Source of the DNA: Mariniflexile sp044335535
Lineage (GTDB): Bacteria > Bacteroidota > Bacteroidia > Flavobacteriales > Flavobacteriaceae
Direction of reading: 5' to 3'
NCBI RefSeq assembly: GCF_044335535.1
Contig: NZ_JBIQVZ010000009.1
Coordinates: forward strand, 76,706 to 140,705
DNA: 64,000 bases
The position numbers and the translations under genes are program-made. Below the pieces are notes generated by a model that was not told the origin of the DNA, made no database searches, and saw only the letters and a program-made list of their open reading frames with translations. Shown piece by piece: positions 45,184-54,485 of this stretch (within the stretch, counting starts at the first letter, position 1; each line of letters begins with the position of its first letter).

Positions 45184-45250
45184 GAAAAGCAATAGATTGC
45201 ATACGTGAAAAGTATAATTATACTTGTATTGCTTTTTATTGGGATTATAC
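45184..45250 (+). promoter_or_regulatory. R1 spacer, partial copy e, with promoter
   Basis: Homologous to the promoter half of the R1 spacers: TTG (45197-45199), 19-nt spacer, TATACTTG (45219-45226), about 60 bp before the first gene of the accessory region. The terminator half is not recognisable. Confidence 0.6.
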
Positions 45251-45284
45251 GATTGTTACATTACAACTAAAAAAAGTAAGAGAA

Positions 45285-45806
45285 ATGAAATATGCAATTA
45301 TGTTAGGCTCGAATATGTTCATTGGAACAAATGGAATTTTTACAGTAGAAATTAATGGAAAATTGAAAGAATTTTTTAAAATCCGAGAAATATTTCGAGA
45401 AAGATCAGAAGGTTCATATTTGGTAGTCGATTGCGATATTAAAGATTCCGAAAATAAAAGGGAGGTAAAGCTTTTCAAAAGTAAACCAGTTGTGGCAGAC
45501 GAGAATATTCAGATTGAATCTGATAAAAAGATTTTGCTTGCTAAAAGATCAGACGGAAGTCCAATTATTAAAATTGAACAAATTGAAAACGACAATCCTA
45601 CTCTGCCGAAATCTGGACCAATTTCAGAAGAACTTAAAACGAATCAGGTAGATGCTATTTTGAGAATAACTGGAAATTTTTATGCTGGAGATTTTAAAGT
45701 AGATATTGACGATGTGAATATGAAGATAGACGGAATAATGCTTGGAGGAAATTTGAGTGTCGGAACTGGTGGAATGCAAATTACCCCAATGGGATTTTCG
45801 ATGTAA
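45285..45806 (+). CDS. Hypothetical protein, beta-rich
   Basis: 173 residues, not recognised. No signal peptide or membrane helix. Alternating charged/hydrophobic residues suggest mostly beta strands, ending in a Gly-rich repeat-like C-terminus (MLGGNLSVGTGGMQITPMGFSM) that echoes the N-terminal MLGSNMFIGTNGIF. It is preceded by an R1-type promoter and followed 22 bp later by a membrane-anchored protein gene, so the two form one unit. Confidence 0.62.
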   Translation: MKYAIMLGSNMFIGTNGIFTVEINGKLKEFFKIREIFRERSEGSYLVVDCDIKDSENKREVKLFKSKPVVADENIQIESDKKILLAKRSDGSPIIKIEQIENDNPTLPKSGPISEELKTNQVDAILRITGNFYAGDFKVDIDDVNMKIDGIMLGGNLSVGTGGMQITPMGFSM

Positions 45807-45828
45807 ACACTATAGACAAGCTAGTAAT

Positions 45829-46455
45829 ATGGAAAACCTAACATACTGGAAAATAATAATAGATTTGATAACCTCACTGGGGTCGATTTCTGCTGTGATA
45901 ATTGCGATTCTTGCTATAAGATTTGCAACCAAGACTTCAAACCACCAAATTCTAGTTTCTAAAGTGGAGGAGATCTATGAAATTACACAACATCTTCTTT
46001 ACTACTACCCGTCCTTAATATTTGTGTATAACCGACTCAATGAAAGTCATAACTCAGAAAAATATAATGCCGAAGAAAGGTCTTCAAAACATAAGAAGTA
46101 TCAGAAATTAGTAGAACAATTCAAAAAAAATGTAGATACGGAAGATTTATATAGAAAAACAGGTCGTTTAAGAACTTTGGCGCAGGCATACTTATCTCCA
46201 GAACTTAAACGGAAGGTTTTAACATACAATGACCTATTTGAAAAATTGATTATTGTAATCCTTCAGGAACAAAAAATATTACAGGAAATATTTTATAAAG
46301 AAGGATTCCCAGAGGAAAAATTATTGAGAGAATTTGCTGCTGAACTTGAGATTTGCCTGATAAAAATAATTAAGCTTGGTGAGAAGCCATTAAGTCAAAA
46401 TGACATTGCAGAATATCGTTCCAAGGAGTTTAAGCAAAAATTAGATATAAAATAA
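45829..46455 (+). CDS. Hypothetical membrane-anchored coiled-coil protein
   Basis: The frame opens at 45757, overlapping the previous gene, but the ATG at 45829 (MENLTYWKIIIDLITS) begins just before a single transmembrane helix (about 12-34) and is the better start. The remaining 175 residues are strongly helical and charged. 208 residues. Not recognised. The downstream spacer (46461-46554) folds like an attC site. Confidence 0.62.
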   Translation: MENLTYWKIIIDLITSLGSISAVIIAILAIRFATKTSNHQILVSKVEEIYEITQHLLYYYPSLIFVYNRLNESHNSEKYNAEERSSKHKKYQKLVEQFKKNVDTEDLYRKTGRLRTLAQAYLSPELKRKVLTYNDLFEKLIIVILQEQKILQEIFYKEGFPEEKLLREFAAELEICLIKIIKLGEKPLSQNDIAEYRSKEFKQKLDIK

Positions 46456-46460
46456 ACCCT

Positions 46461-46554
46461 ATGTATAACGTGCAGTAAGAAAAATGATGCAATGATTACA
46501 CTCGATAAAAAGTGTCACATTTGCCTACTGCGAAATCGTTGCGTGTAATGCACG
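46461..46554. repeat. attC-like spacer
   Basis: Nested arms AACG/CGTT (46467-46470, 46537-46540), GCAGTA/TACTGC (46472-46477, 46526-46531) and ACACT/AGTGT inside. Outer sequence GTATAACG resembles an integron R'' box; GTTGCGT resembles R' but has C in a purine position. Confidence 0.5.
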
Positions 46555-46581
46555 AAGAAAAATAGTAATAACATTTAAATT

Positions 46582-47448
46582 ATGATTTTCAATATTTATT
46601 ACATCAATTTTCCAAAGGTTTATGAAATCAAGATGATGTTAAGTAATGTTATTGCTTTAAGCCGAGAAAAACAGACTGATAGTAGTGACGGAAAAGAAGT
46701 TGATTATAGAGGTAAATTAGGAATAAACTTTCTAAATTTTTTCAATATTGCAGGAGCATCAATTGAAGGCGAGGCTGGACGGAAAAATCTCAATTCTGAC
46801 TCTCAAAAAGTTCTTGAAACTTTTGAAATAAAAACGACAAAATCGGTAATCTTAAGTGAAATAATTGAAAAAAGTCAAGCTATAAATAGTTTTACAGACT
46901 TAAAAGAAGGAAGTTTAATTAAGGTTGACAATGTAAATCTTTCTTTAGAAAATGAACCCGAATTAAGAACTGTAAAACTATTTACAAGTGGTTCGTTTAA
47001 GGGAATGAATATACCAGGTGCTAATGGTTTTGACATTAATAATTTGTTTAATTCAATGTTCAAGGATTATTCTTATAAAATGAAAGGAATACTTGAAAAA
47101 AGTGATGATGAACTATTAGTAAAAATACCTCTAACCTTTGAAAGTGAATTTGAAAGTTCTTATAGCGTTGATGACTTATTCATTGGAAGGGTTTCAATCG
47201 TGGGACTTTATAAAGGAAAGATAAAAGTTGATTCGTTAAAAAATTCTTTTGAATTCTTTCAAGAGTTAGGAACTATGCAAAATATGGTTACTAACAATAA
47301 TGACGAAACAAAAGAAATCCAAGATAGTCAATATACTGTCCAAAGTAAAGATTCTAGTTTCATATTTGCTAGTTCAAAAGATGGCAATAAAGAATTTCAT
47401 TATATTGATTTACTGGCTATAATTCAAAATGTTGATATCCCAAAATAA
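46582..47448 (+). CDS. Hypothetical protein paired with AAA+ ATPase
   Basis: 288 residues. The N-terminus (IYYINFPKVYEIKMMLSNVI) has the strand-then-helix pattern seen in some defence-island DUF proteins such as DUF6414, but I cannot confirm membership. Residues 35-75 are Gly/Ser-rich. The rest is mixed alpha/beta with no catalytic motif that I recognise. The ATPase gene begins 8 bp downstream, so the two are almost certainly co-expressed and likely to act together. Confidence 0.65.
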   Translation: MIFNIYYINFPKVYEIKMMLSNVIALSREKQTDSSDGKEVDYRGKLGINFLNFFNIAGASIEGEAGRKNLNSDSQKVLETFEIKTTKSVILSEIIEKSQAINSFTDLKEGSLIKVDNVNLSLENEPELRTVKLFTSGSFKGMNIPGANGFDINNLFNSMFKDYSYKMKGILEKSDDELLVKIPLTFESEFESSYSVDDLFIGRVSIVGLYKGKIKVDSLKNSFEFFQELGTMQNMVTNNNDETKEIQDSQYTVQSKDSSFIFASSKDGNKEFHYIDLLAIIQNVDIPK

Positions 47449-47456
47449 GTTATTAA

Positions 47457-48638
47457 ATGGATAGACAACTTTTATTTTTTGACAAAAACTATTTTGCCTT
47501 TTATAAAAAATTAAAATCGGAACAAGGCAAAAAAATTATAAGTATCTCTGAGGGTTTACATAATTTTGATAAAATTGATGAGCTAGATGAATTTTCTCAA
47601 ATAGTAGATATTTCTTCTCTAGCTGGACTTGAAAAACTACAATACAATGCAGAATTAGTAATTCCGAAATATCCTTACAGAACTATTTTTATTGCAGACA
47701 AAAATCATAAAGAACTATTTGAATTCCATTTAAGATACTTATTCAACAGTTTTTTGGATATCGACGTAGTAGAAGATATTGAAATAGAATATAGTCAAAT
47801 AGATGGCACAGTAAAATCAAATGTTTTAAAGCATAATAAAATTGTCGATTTAGACTCTGAATCAATAAATAAATTTTCAAAAACATTTGCAAAACAAATA
47901 TATGGACATGAAAAATTCAAAGATGATTTTGCAGAATTAATCAGGAATTTTGGTGTTTTTAATAAGCTAGGAGAACACAAAATTTTATCTCTTTTCTTAA
48001 TGGGAGATTCAGGTGTTGGCAAGACGGAAGTGGCTAGGGCAATTCATAAATCGCTTGGTGGTAAAAAGAAAATAGCAAAGATTAATTTCGGTAACTATAG
48101 CAGTGATAATTCCTTGAATTCACTTATAGGAAGTCCAAGGGGTTATGTTGGAAGTGACGAAGGAGAAATTTTTATTAGAGTAAAGGAATCTGATACAGGG
48201 TTAATCCTTATTGACGAGTTTGAAAAATCAAATTCAATGCTTTTTAACTATTTTTTGGATGTTTTGGAAAACGGAAAAATGATTAGTTCAATGGCGGAAG
48301 AAATTGACTTAAATGGATTTATAATAATATTTACATCTAACATAAGTAAAGAGGATTTTCCTAAAAGAATCTCACCAGAATTAAGGTCAAGGTTTGATTA
48401 TAAAGGTTACTTTATGCCATTATTTTATAGTGATAAAAAGAAATTTGTTGAGTTTAGAATAAAAAATATCATTGAAAAGTTTAATGAAAACTACGAAGTT
48501 GAGCTTCCAAATGGTATAACCGACGATATATTTAATAGAATTAACGTTAGTAATTTTAAAAACATGCGTGATTTGAACAAAAACATAAAGGACATATTTG
48601 TAAAATATGTAATGGAAGTATTAATCCACAAAGAATAG
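47457..48638 (+). CDS. AAA+ ATPase, ClpB-D2-like, with novel N-terminal domain
   Basis: 393 residues. Residues 1-145 are an unrecognised N-terminal domain. From 146 a single AAA+ module of the ClpA/B D2 class: Walker A GDSGVGKT (183-190), pore-loop segment SPRGYVGSDEG (226-236), Walker B LILIDE (249-254), sensor 1 TSN (293-295), arginine finger region SPELRSRFD (306-314) and a C-terminal small domain. The pore-loop GYVG predicts threading of a polypeptide. No N, D1 or M domain of ClpB is present. It forms a two-gene unit with the preceding gene, bracketed by complementary edge sequences. Confidence 0.85.
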   Translation: MDRQLLFFDKNYFAFYKKLKSEQGKKIISISEGLHNFDKIDELDEFSQIVDISSLAGLEKLQYNAELVIPKYPYRTIFIADKNHKELFEFHLRYLFNSFLDIDVVEDIEIEYSQIDGTVKSNVLKHNKIVDLDSESINKFSKTFAKQIYGHEKFKDDFAELIRNFGVFNKLGEHKILSLFLMGDSGVGKTEVARAIHKSLGGKKKIAKINFGNYSSDNSLNSLIGSPRGYVGSDEGEIFIRVKESDTGLILIDEFEKSNSMLFNYFLDVLENGKMISSMAEEIDLNGFIIIFTSNISKEDFPKRISPELRSRFDYKGYFMPLFYSDKKKFVEFRIKNIIEKFNENYEVELPNGITDDIFNRINVSNFKNMRDLNKNIKDIFVKYVMEVLIHKE

Positions 48639-48762
48639 AAAAGCACTACACACAGTATTGGTAGTCGTTACATATGCCCATAAAAATCATGCTTCTCTCT
48701 TGTCTTTCATATAACGCAAAGCACATTTAGCTTTTGACATCACACAATCCTGCCCAAACAAC

Positions 48763-49012
48763 CAAAAGCGCTTAATCTTCCCAACCCCTTCAACCCATTA
48801 CAATCCTGAGTTTCTCCTTGTTGGATGCATGGCTTGGTGCTCTTTAAACTGCCCGATTTCCTCCTTTAAGGTTTTGTTGAGGTTTTGGAGTAGGTTGTTT
48901 TGGAATTTCATAATGCCTATTAAATCGTGCATGGCATTTAGGTTTTCTAATTGTTTGAAGACTATTTGTTCTAAATTGGCTTTGGTGTATCTCGTGCTCA
49001 TAGTGTTTAATA
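48763..49012. repeat. 250-bp direct repeat, left copy
   Basis: Matches 54126-54375 without indels (offset 5363 bp), with about twenty substitutions by eye. Covers the 67-codon gene and about 35 bp behind its stop. The two copies bracket the BspA-like gene. Confidence 0.85.
48798..49001 (-). CDS. Small helical protein, copy 1
   Basis: 67 residues (MSTRYTKANLEQIVFKQLEN...), predicted mostly helical, no known family. Its twin at 54161-54364 differs at six residues (N/H, Q/E, L/F, E/D, Q/E, M/T) although about twenty nucleotides differ. Most changes are therefore silent or conservative, supporting a real, selected protein. Opposite strand to its neighbours. Confidence 0.65.
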   Translation of the reverse strand: MSTRYTKANLEQIVFKQLENLNAMHDLIGIMKFQNNLLQNLNKTLKEEIGQFKEHQAMHPTRRNSGL

Positions 49013-49196
49013 TCAGTAATTAATTTCGATATTAATCAGGGTTTGAAGTAAACATGCAACTTAAGCTTCGTTAATGATCTCCCTTAATAAATAATTTTCG
49101 TTCAAAACAATTTGTAACTTATTTTTAAAAATAAGTTATTTGCAAAATAAAGGTAAAAACAACTACAAACATATAGTAACTTAAGAGTATTTAACA

Positions 49197-52100
49197 ATGA
49201 AAACAACAATTCTAATTCTTTTATTATTTATATCGGGCTTATCAATGGCACAACCAGGTAATGCTCTTAATTTTGATGGTGGCAATGATGTAGTAGTTGT
49301 TCCCAACGATCCCATACTTGAGTTTTCAAACGGAACCATTGAAGTATGGATAAAACCCGATTGGGTATCTGGAACCGCTGGGTATAACCCCAGCTTTATA
49401 GGTTTAAGAGATGCCAGTCATTCCAGATTTAGTTTTCACATCAAGAATGATTATTCAACAATCGATTTATATAATGGAGGAGCATACTCTTTTAGTTATC
49501 CCTTTTCGCAGGGCGAATGGTATCACATTGCTCTTGTTTTCAAAAATTCTTCAACCGATGTTTATATTAATGGATTGTACCAGGGAGCAATAGGTGCAAG
49601 CATAAACACATTTTGGACAGGTCAAAACCTGAACATAGGCAGTAGTAATGGTTTAACCGAAAACTTTAAAGGCGAAATTGATGAAGTTCGCATTTGGTCA
49701 AGCCAAAGAACAGCGTGCGAAATTGCATCGTATAGAAATACACAACTTGTGGGTAATGAAACCGGCCTGTTGGCCTATTACAATTTTAACCAGGGTTTTG
49801 CCGGAGAAACCAACGTTTTTGAAACATCACTTACCGACTTAACCGGCAATCAATTGAATGGAACACTTAATAATTTCACCCTGCAAACTACAACTTCCAA
49901 CTGGGTTGCTTCAGGAGCTGATGTTACTACCATGAACACACCTGTAGACAATATCCCTCCGGTATTAAACGTGCCTCCTGATGTTTCAGCTGATTGCGGT
50001 ATACCTTTAGATCCTGGTAATCTCGGAGGAAATGCGATTGCGACAGATATTTGCGATGCAAATCCTATAATTACACTTTTCGATGTAAAAAATGGCGCTA
50101 TTGTAACCAGAACATGGAAAGCCACCGATGCCAGCGGCAACGAAACTACCGGGGAACAAATAATTACAATAAATGATAATGCACCACCTGTAACACCTGT
50201 ACTTTCAACACTTGAAGGAGAAACTTCGATAACTGCTGTGGCTCCCACAACTACAGATGCCTGTGCCGGAACCATAACAGGCACCACATCTGATCCTACC
50301 GTATATACACAGCAGGGAATCCATACCATTACCTGGACATTTGACGATGGAAACGGTAACACAACAACTGCTGATCAAAAGGTAATTGTTGATAATGGGC
50401 AAAACATGGTGCTTGAATTCAACACCAGTTTAAGTGCAGGAACAACTGTAACATTGCCTCTCAATGGAACGGTTGATGCAACGATAAACTGGGGTGATGG
50501 CAACATTGAAAGTACAACCACTTCTGCCAATTTAGATCACACTTACGCTGCTGAAGGAACTTATACCGTATTTATTAGCGGAAGTTTAACTCATTTTGGG
50601 CGAAGCACGTATCCGAATGCTGACAAATTAGCCAAAGTAACCAATTTTGGAGACCTGGGAATCACAGATTTTTCTTATGCTTTCAACAATGCAAGTAATT
50701 TATCAGAAGTTCCTTCAACACTACCTGCCGGAGTGACCAACACATCAAGAATGTTTATAGGGGCAGAAAATTTCAACCAGGATCTAAACAACTGGGATGT
50801 AAGCAATGTCATTGATATGAGCGGTATGTTTGCCCGGGCATTAGCCTTCAACGGAAATATCAGTAACTGGAATGTAAGTAAGGTTGCTAATACAGCAAGC
50901 ATGTTTAATACAGCACAAAAGTTCAACCAGGATATTAGTCGCTGGGATGTAAGCAATGTCTCCAATATGTCCTTTATGTTTATGAATGCATCTTTATTTA
51001 ATCAGGATATTGGCAGTTGGGATGTAAGCAATGTCACCAATATGTCAATAATGTTTCAATATGCAACAGCTTTCAACGGGAATATCTCAACATGGAATAC
51101 GACAAATGTTACAAATATGAATAGAATGTTCTATGGAGCGGCATCATTCAACCGGGATTTGAACTCATGGAATGTGGGCAATGTAACCAATATGGATGGC
51201 ATATTTGGAGAGGCACCAGCTTTTAACGGTAATATTTCAGCTTGGAATACGGCAAAGGTCACTTACATGGGAAGTATGTTTTATCTGGATACATCGTTTA
51301 ACCAGGACTTAAGTTCTTGGGATGTAAGTAATGTTACAGACATGCGCAACATGTTTCGAGGCGCCACTTCATTTGATCAGAATATCAGCAACTGGGATGT
51401 GAGCAATGTTACAGATATGACAGATATGTTTTTAAACGTCACTTTATCAACTACTAATTATGATGCCCTGCTGAATGCATTGTCGGCATTAGCATTACAA
51501 GAAAATGTATCCTTTCATGCAGGAAATTCAAAATACAGCTGTTTCAGCGAATCGGCCAGAACTGATCTTATCAATGATTTGAACTGGGACATTACTGACG
51601 GTGGCAAGGTAAACGATGCAATTACAATTAATACACAACCTGCGGCATCTACCGATATATGTGAAAGTGCACCTGAGACCGTGCTGACCGTAGTAGCCTC
51701 CTCATTATTTCCCGTATCATATCAGTGGTATAAAGATGATGTAATTATTGCAACTGAAGGGAATAATTCATCATTTACAATACCAACATCATTTGCCAAT
51801 AGCGGAACTTATTATTGTGTGCTTTCTAATACCTGTGGTGTTTATGAGCAAACAAATGATGCTGTGCTAACTATTAATGATGATGTCACAGCACCTGAAA
51901 CACCGGTACTTCCGACTATAGTAGGAGAATATTCAGTAACAGCAACAGCACCAACAACAACCGATGCATGTGTCGGAACCATTACAGGAACAACTTCTGA
52001 TCCAACGGAATATACGGTAGAAGGAACCTACACCATTACATGGACATTTAATGATGGAAAAGGGAACAGTACTACCGCAGATCAAACAGTTGTTGTAAAT

Positions 52101-53924
52101 GACGGGCAAAATATGGTGCTTGAATTTAATACCAACTTAAGTGCAGGCACCACCATTACCCTTCCACTTAATGGAACAGTAGATGTTTCTGTTGATTGGG
52201 GAGATGGTTCTTCTGAAAGTACCACCAATTCAGCAAATCTATCACATACTTATTCAAGTGAGGGAACTTATTTTGTTACAATCAGTGGCACTTTGACTCA
52301 TTTTGGACGCGACTATTATCCTAATGCTGATAAGTTAAAAAGGGTAATAAGTTTTGGTTCCATAGAAATTGCTGATTTGTCTTCAGCTTTTCACTATGCT
52401 AAAAATTTATCTGAAGTCCCTTCAACCCTTCCTACAGGTGTTACCAATACCAATTCTATGTTTCTTGGTGCAGAAACCTTCAACCAGGACTTAAACAATT
52501 GGGATGTAAGCAATGTAACTGATATGGAATGGATGTTTTGTGCCGCTTATGCTTTCAATGGTAATATTTCCGACTGGAATGTAGGGCAGGTAACTTCTAT
52601 GAAAAGGATGCTTGGTTTTGCAAGTGTGTTTAACGGAAATATTAGCAATTGGGATGTTAGTAATGTAACGAATATGTATGAAATGTTTTATTATGCCTAT
52701 GAATTTAACCAGGATATCGGAAACTGGAATACGAGCAGTGTAACTGATATGAGCCGGATGTTTTCTGCATCCAAAAAATTTAACCAGGATTTAAATAATT
52801 GGAACACAAGTTCCGTAACAACTTTAGCAGGAATATTTAGTGACACAGAGGTATTTAACGGAAATATAAGCAGTTGGGATGTGAGTAATGTAACCAGTTT
52901 GTATGGGTTGTTTCAAGGTGCCCTTATGTTTAATGGAGATATATCAGGATGGGACGTAAGCAAAGTTACCGATATGTCATATGCATTTGCATATACTGAT
53001 AGTTTTAACCAGGATATAAGCAGTTGGAATGTAGGTAATGTTACAAGTATGTCACATATGTTTTCTTCTGCACAAGCATTTGACCAGGATGTCAGTAAAT
53101 GGGATGTAAGCAATGTAACAGATATGTTTTTAATGTTCTCTTATGCAGTATCCTTTGACCAGGATATTAGTAGCTGGGATGTGAGTAGCGTTACAAACAT
53201 GAATGGTATGTTTTCGGGTGTTACTTTATCAACTATAAACTATGATGCCTTATTAAATGCCTGGTCAACACTAACTCTGCATAATGGTTTAATATTTCAT
53301 GGAGGCAACAGCAAATACAGTTGTTTGAGTGTAACGGCAAGAGACATTCTTCGTAATGATTATAAATGGATAATTTTTGATGGTGGTTTTTTAACTGACG
53401 CTGTAACTATCAATATTCAACCTGCAAGCTCGACAAGCGTTAATGAAAACACACCGGATATTGAACTTTCGGTAGGGGCAAGCGGAGAAGTTGCCTTATC
53501 TTATCAATGGTATAAAGATGATGTTGCTATCACAAGTAATGGAAACAGTTCTTCTTTAATAATAATCACCCTGCCTGCTAACAGTGGAACATACTATTGT
53601 GTGGTGACAAGCGCCTGTGGTGCAAGCGAACAATCAGCAGATGCTGTTGTAGACATTATGGACGCTACTTTAAATAATCCGACAATTGAGGAAAGTCCAA
53701 TTACCATATATCCTAATCCTGTGTCTGATAAACTATATATCGAAATAAAGTCCAATACTATTCAAAAAATAACCATTTGGAATTTAGAAGGTAAACAGTT
53801 AATCCAAAAATCAAATGACTCAATAAGTGGACTACTGGATGTTTCTTTTCTCGAAAGCGGGGTTTATATTATGAATATTCAAACTAATGATAAAATTATA
53901 ATAACAAAAATCATAAAAGAATAG
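49197..53924 (+). CDS. Giant BspA-like (DUF285) surface protein, T9SS cargo
   Basis: 1575 residues. Signal peptide (1-18), a LamG/concanavalin-like domain (about 20-225), HYR-like domains (about 245-400), a PKD-like domain (about 405-470), a first DUF285 block (about 485-745; repeating FN-D-NNWDVSNVTDM-xMF every 24-25 residues), an Ig-like domain (about 815-895), then a second set of HYR, PKD and DUF285 (about 905-1340), another Ig-like domain (about 1400-1485) and a type IX sorting tail (about 1500-1575). The second half is a diverged duplicate of the first. Such proteins mediate adhesion or biofilm contacts. Confidence 0.9.
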   Translation: MKTTILILLLFISGLSMAQPGNALNFDGGNDVVVVPNDPILEFSNGTIEVWIKPDWVSGTAGYNPSFIGLRDASHSRFSFHIKNDYSTIDLYNGGAYSFSYPFSQGEWYHIALVFKNSSTDVYINGLYQGAIGASINTFWTGQNLNIGSSNGLTENFKGEIDEVRIWSSQRTACEIASYRNTQLVGNETGLLAYYNFNQGFAGETNVFETSLTDLTGNQLNGTLNNFTLQTTTSNWVASGADVTTMNTPVDNIPPVLNVPPDVSADCGIPLDPGNLGGNAIATDICDANPIITLFDVKNGAIVTRTWKATDASGNETTGEQIITINDNAPPVTPVLSTLEGETSITAVAPTTTDACAGTITGTTSDPTVYTQQGIHTITWTFDDGNGNTTTADQKVIVDNGQNMVLEFNTSLSAGTTVTLPLNGTVDATINWGDGNIESTTTSANLDHTYAAEGTYTVFISGSLTHFGRSTYPNADKLAKVTNFGDLGITDFSYAFNNASNLSEVPSTLPAGVTNTSRMFIGAENFNQDLNNWDVSNVIDMSGMFARALAFNGNISNWNVSKVANTASMFNTAQKFNQDISRWDVSNVSNMSFMFMNASLFNQDIGSWDVSNVTNMSIMFQYATAFNGNISTWNTTNVTNMNRMFYGAASFNRDLNSWNVGNVTNMDGIFGEAPAFNGNISAWNTAKVTYMGSMFYLDTSFNQDLSSWDVSNVTDMRNMFRGATSFDQNISNWDVSNVTDMTDMFLNVTLSTTNYDALLNALSALALQENVSFHAGNSKYSCFSESARTDLINDLNWDITDGGKVNDAITINTQPAASTDICESAPETVLTVVASSLFPVSYQWYKDDVIIATEGNNSSFTIPTSFANSGTYYCVLSNTCGVYEQTNDAVLTINDDVTAPETPVLPTIVGEYSVTATAPTTTDACVGTITGTTSDPTEYTVEGTYTITWTFNDGKGNSTTADQTVVVNDGQNMVLEFNTNLSAGTTITLPLNGTVDVSVDWGDGSSESTTNSANLSHTYSSEGTYFVTISGTLTHFGRDYYPNADKLKRVISFGSIEIADLSSAFHYAKNLSEVPSTLPTGVTNTNSMFLGAETFNQDLNNWDVSNVTDMEWMFCAAYAFNGNISDWNVGQVTSMKRMLGFASVFNGNISNWDVSNVTNMYEMFYYAYEFNQDIGNWNTSSVTDMSRMFSASKKFNQDLNNWNTSSVTTLAGIFSDTEVFNGNISSWDVSNVTSLYGLFQGALMFNGDISGWDVSKVTDMSYAFAYTDSFNQDISSWNVGNVTSMSHMFSSAQAFDQDVSKWDVSNVTDMFLMFSYAVSFDQDISSWDVSSVTNMNGMFSGVTLSTINYDALLNAWSTLTLHNGLIFHGGNSKYSCLSVTARDILRNDYKWIIFDGGFLTDAVTINIQPASSTSVNENTPDIELSVGASGEVALSYQWYKDDVAITSNGNSSSLIIITLPANSGTYYCVVTSACGASEQSADAVVDIMDATLNNPTIEESPITIYPNPVSDKLYIEIKSNTIQKITIWNLEGKQLIQKSNDSISGLLDVSFLESGVYIMNIQTNDKIIITKIIKE

Positions 53925-54025
53925 TGCAAATTTAATTATAGGTAATAAGAAACGATTATAATATTGCTTTAAAATCTATAGTCCAATAGTGAAAGCTTTT
54001 AACTACTAATAACTAGTTCATTGGT

Positions 54026-54111
54026 AACTGTTGCACAAACCACTGATTTTATAAAAACAGGATATAAAAACGCCCATTTTAAGGGCGTTTTGTTTTGTAG
54101 TCGCAACAGTT
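54026..54111. repeat. 86-bp inverted-repeat element containing a bidirectional terminator
   Basis: Perfect 9-bp ends AACTGTTGC/GCAACAGTT enclose the stem AAAACGCCC/GGGCGTTTT (54067-54075, 54083-54091) with flanking T/A runs. The left end extends as CTGTTGCACAAA, close to the ends of the R2 elements. It sits between the BspA-like gene and the convergent small gene and can terminate both. Confidence 0.75.
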
Positions 54112-54125
54112 GTCCCCTAAAAAGT

Positions 54126-54375
54126 CAAAAGCGCTTAATCTTCCCAACTCGTTCAACGCATTACAATCCTGAGTTTCTCCTTGTTGGGTGCGTGGCTTGG
54201 TGCTCTTTAAACTCCCCGATTTCATCCTTTAGGGTTTTGTTGAGGTTTTGGAGCAGGTTGTTTTGGAATTTCATAATGCCTATAAAATCGTGCATGGCGT
54301 TCAGGTTTTCCAATTGTTTGAAGACTATCTCTTCTAAATGGGCTTTGGTGTATCTTGTGCTCATAGTGCTTAATT
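54126..54375. repeat. 250-bp direct repeat, right copy
   Basis: Counterpart of 48763-49012, same orientation, no indels. Confidence 0.85.
54161..54364 (-). CDS. Small helical protein, copy 2
   Basis: 67 residues (MSTRYTKAHLEEIVFKQLEN...), near-identical to the gene at 48798-49001. Function unknown. Located behind the bidirectional terminator at 54067-54091. Confidence 0.65.
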   Translation of the reverse strand: MSTRYTKAHLEEIVFKQLENLNAMHDFIGIMKFQNNLLQNLNKTLKDEIGEFKEHQATHPTRRNSGL

Positions 54376-54485
54376 TGATTTATATATTGTAATTTCGTAT
54401 ATTAATATAAAGCAGTTATAATACGGTACTAAATATATTACTAGACCATATAAAAAAGCTTTAAAATGACTTATAAATGGTCAAA

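Noticed and set aside
49850..50362. 170-codon minus-strand frame
   Set aside because: Antisense to the HYR-like region of the BspA-like gene; its Val/Ser-rich sequence mirrors the Thr/Asp codons of the real gene.
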